22,769 bases of DNA from a virus. A program made the position numbers and the translations under genes. Below the pieces are notes generated by a model. That model worked only from the letters and a program-made list of their open reading frames with translations. It made no database searches and was not told the origin of the DNA. The DNA is taken from positions 1 through 22,769 of IMG/VR virus record IMGVR_UViG_3300008262_003928; one strand, written 5' to 3'. Shown here piece after piece: positions 21,085 through 22,769 of this stretch; positions within the stretch are counted from its first letter, which is position 1; each line of letters begins with the position of its first letter.

Positions 21085-22769
21085 ATGGCACGTAGAATAC
21101 AATTAAGAAGAGATACAGCAGCGAATTGGTCTAGTACTAATCCTACCTTGGCTCAAGGTGAGATTGGTATTGACTTGACCAATAATAAAATTAAAATAGG
21201 TACTGGTACTACTGCCTGGAACAGCCTTGCCTACTGGGATGATAAAGAAACTGCATCTATTGGTGCATTTGATTTTACTGGTAATGTGATAACAACTAAT
21301 GACAGTAGTAATGTTATTATAGATCAAGCAGTTGAAATAAAAAGTGATTTAAAAGTTGCAGGGAATTTAGAACCTACTATTAATTTAAATTCATCATTAG
21401 GTAGTCCAACAAAACAGTGGCGAGATATATTCGTCAGCAACGGCTCTGTATACATCGGTGATATTAAACTGAGTAACGATAACGGCCAGTTAATTGTTCA
21501 ACAGGTTACTAATCCTGGACAGGCCAATGAATCACCGGTTCCTGATGCTCCTGGTTCAGTGACTACAGATAGATTAACAAACGGTGCTTATACTGTCAGC
21601 CTTGGTGCTGATGGTACACTAACATTCCCTGGTCCGGGAGGTGGTAGCGATGTTGGTGTCAATAGCGATGATGAATTTGAAATCAGTACCCCGGGTGATA
21701 TTGTTTTACATAATACAAGCGGTAGTTGGACATTTGGCACAGATGGTAGCCTAACTTTACCCGCAGGTGGAGACATTTTAGATTCAAACGGTGATTCAGT
21801 ATTAGGTGGTGCCGCTGGTCCAGTACAACCATACTTAGAACTAACCAACGAACCTTTTATTACACGACCCGTGATATTAGGCACACCAGTTACTGTTACA
21901 GTACCTGTAACAGGTATCAATGCTCAAGTTCAAGTTAATATTATAGGAGGCCCTGGATACCCAATATTAAGCGATGTCATAGTAGTTGCTCCAGGTACAG
22001 GTTATGTACCAGGTACGACTTATAAAATCTACGGTTATCAAATTGGCGGCTCCAACGATGCTACTGATAGTATAACATTTACCATAGACACAGTAAACGG
22101 ATCTGGCGGCATATTAACTGTCGCCAATGCTGCCTTTACGGGTGTTGCAACAAACAGTCCAGCAGGTTACGGCAATGTTGGCATTGATTATCAACCAGTA
22201 CAAATATTTGATGAGATTGGACCAGGATTAACACTGACACGAGATGTTAATCAAGGTATCTACAACAGTGCAGTGGAACTAGAATACGATAATAGCACTT
22301 ATCTCAGTCCTTTAGGCACAGAGTGGAATGCGGATGGATGGGGAGATTTAACAGGAATAGGCGCTAGGTCATACACAACCTGGCGTCAGGCCTTAAACAA
22401 TCAAGTGGGTAACTACATCGTTGCCAGCGAACTGGTCATGCACGACATAGCCAACGACAAGTATTATAAGTTTGATTTTGCTGCTTGGGGTGGCAACAAC
22501 GGTGGCTACAGTTACACTAGGACAGAAGTAACTGATCCTAATTATTTTAAGAAAGATGACTACGCCACTGCCAACAACGTAGACGTTATTGAAGACGACT
22601 CCACACTACAGATTGGTATAACTCGAGACGAGAACAATGGTATCTACAATCCATTCATTGAAGAAGGGTGGAATGAGAATGTCAGTCCACAGGGCACAGT
22701 ATGGAACATTGACGGATGGGCCGATCTGTCAGACGTGGAAACAAGAACATATACTAATCTATATGCGGC
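21085..22769 (+). CDS. Fibre protein with Mtd-like N-terminal domain, 3' incomplete
   Basis: 561 complete codons, open to the window edge. GGAG (21075-21078) precedes the ATG by six bases. The N-terminus RRIQLRRDTAANWSSTNPTL then AQGEIGIDLTNNKIKIGTGT and TAWNSLAYW is the 'lRRdTaanW...NP.La.GEiG...t...iKiGdG.t.Wn.L' domain found at the start of many phage tail proteins, including the Mtd (major tropism determinant) type. Then come beta-rich stretches (LNSSLGSPTKQWRDIFVSNG; LGADGTLTFPGPGG) and, from 22228, a duplicated unit. It most likely forms a trimeric fibre or receptor-binding part of the tail. No variable repeat or reverse transcriptase is visible in the window, so diversity generation is not supported. 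Confidence 0.8.
   Translation, partial: MARRIQLRRDTAANWSSTNPTLAQGEIGIDLTNNKIKIGTGTTAWNSLAYWDDKETASIGAFDFTGNVITTNDSSNVIIDQAVEIKSDLKVAGNLEPTINLNSSLGSPTKQWRDIFVSNGSVYIGDIKLSNDNGQLIVQQVTNPGQANESPVPDAPGSVTTDRLTNGAYTVSLGADGTLTFPGPGGGSDVGVNSDDEFEISTPGDIVLHNTSGSWTFGTDGSLTLPAGGDILDSNGDSVLGGAAGPVQPYLELTNEPFITRPVILGTPVTVTVPVTGINAQVQVNIIGGPGYPILSDVIVVAPGTGYVPGTTYKIYGYQIGGSNDATDSITFTIDTVNGSGGILTVANAAFTGVATNSPAGYGNVGIDYQPVQIFDEIGPGLTLTRDVNQGIYNSAVELEYDNSTYLSPLGTEWNADGWGDLTGIGARSYTTWRQALNNQVGNYIVASELVMHDIANDKYYKFDFAAWGGNNGGYSYTRTEVTDPNYFKKDDYATANNVDVIEDDSTLQIGITRDENNGIYNPFIEEGWNENVSPQGTVWNIDGWADLSDVETRTYTNLYA
22228..22755 (+). repeat. Internal duplication in the terminal fibre gene
   Basis: Two copies of a roughly 52-residue unit: first at 22228-22383 (TRDVNQGIYN...SPLGTEWNADGWGDL...RSYTTW), second at 22606-22755 (TRDENNGIYN...SPQGTVWNIDGWADL...RTYTNL). 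The TRD codons are 384 bases apart, so the period is 128 residues. More copies may lie beyond the edge. Confidence 0.8.

Noticed and set aside
1-22769. tRNA genes, CRISPR arrays, IS elements, diversity-generating retroelement
   Set aside because: Gaps are all under 100 bases without cloverleaf potential; no repeat-spacer pattern, transposase or reverse transcriptase seen.

Overview
The window looks like part of the genome of an uncultivated T4-like tailed phage (myovirus) infecting an aquatic, probably marine, bacterium. Four lines of evidence support this. The DNA is AT-rich and packed with short genes that abut or overlap by 1-8 bases. It has a T4 gp30-type ATP-dependent DNA ligase. It has the very long fibre-type structural proteins typical of cyanophage- and pelagiphage-like myoviruses. 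It carries matches to the T4 late promoter octamer TATAAATA, next to near-perfect sigma70-type promoters. The host cannot be named from this sequence.

Layout. Bases 1-930: the 3' part of a fatty acid desaturase, an AbrB-like mini-regulator and a phage translation initiation factor IF-1. Bases 931-4328: a (+) run with an unknown 229-aa protein, a broken metallophosphoesterase, an SGNH hydrolase, several small proteins and a ClpP protease. Bases 4350-8470: a late-type HExxH metalloprotein, DNA ligase, a small conserved protein, a Bax-inhibitor-1-like membrane protein, a tryptophan-rich unknown and a small exported protein closed by a terminator. Bases 8472-12410: a small membrane protein, an unknown 392-aa protein, a QueD-like enzyme, a mini membrane protein, a glycosyltransferase and the UV-damage endonuclease UvsE, ending at a bidirectional terminator. 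Bases 12408-13623: two (-) genes (a membrane-anchored single EF-hand protein and a zinc-ribbon protein) flank a (+) Fe/Mn superoxide dismutase-like gene. Bases 13656-22769: a late unit with an ErpA/IscA-like Fe-S carrier followed by three fibre-type structural genes, one encoding 2244 residues; the last runs off the window.

How the genes may work together (inference). IF-1, the AbrB-like protein, ClpP, the desaturase, the BI-1 protein, SOD and the Fe-S carrier are all candidates for reshaping host translation, proteolysis, membranes and redox state during infection. Ligase and UvsE serve phage DNA replication and repair. QueD points to 7-deazaguanine chemistry.

The most unusual signal is regulatory. 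At several genes the promoter box lies between the two arms of an inverted repeat whose 3' arm covers or abuts the ribosome binding site (clearest at 4350-4386, also 9941-9980, weaker at 8155-8184, related at 881-921). Read-through RNA would fold and hide the start, while RNA from the local promoter would lack the 5' arm. Two other genes (uvsE and the SOD) have -10 elements so close to the ATG that their mRNAs should be leaderless or nearly so. Every stretch between genes is shorter than 100 bases. I see no tRNA, CRISPR or insertion sequence.
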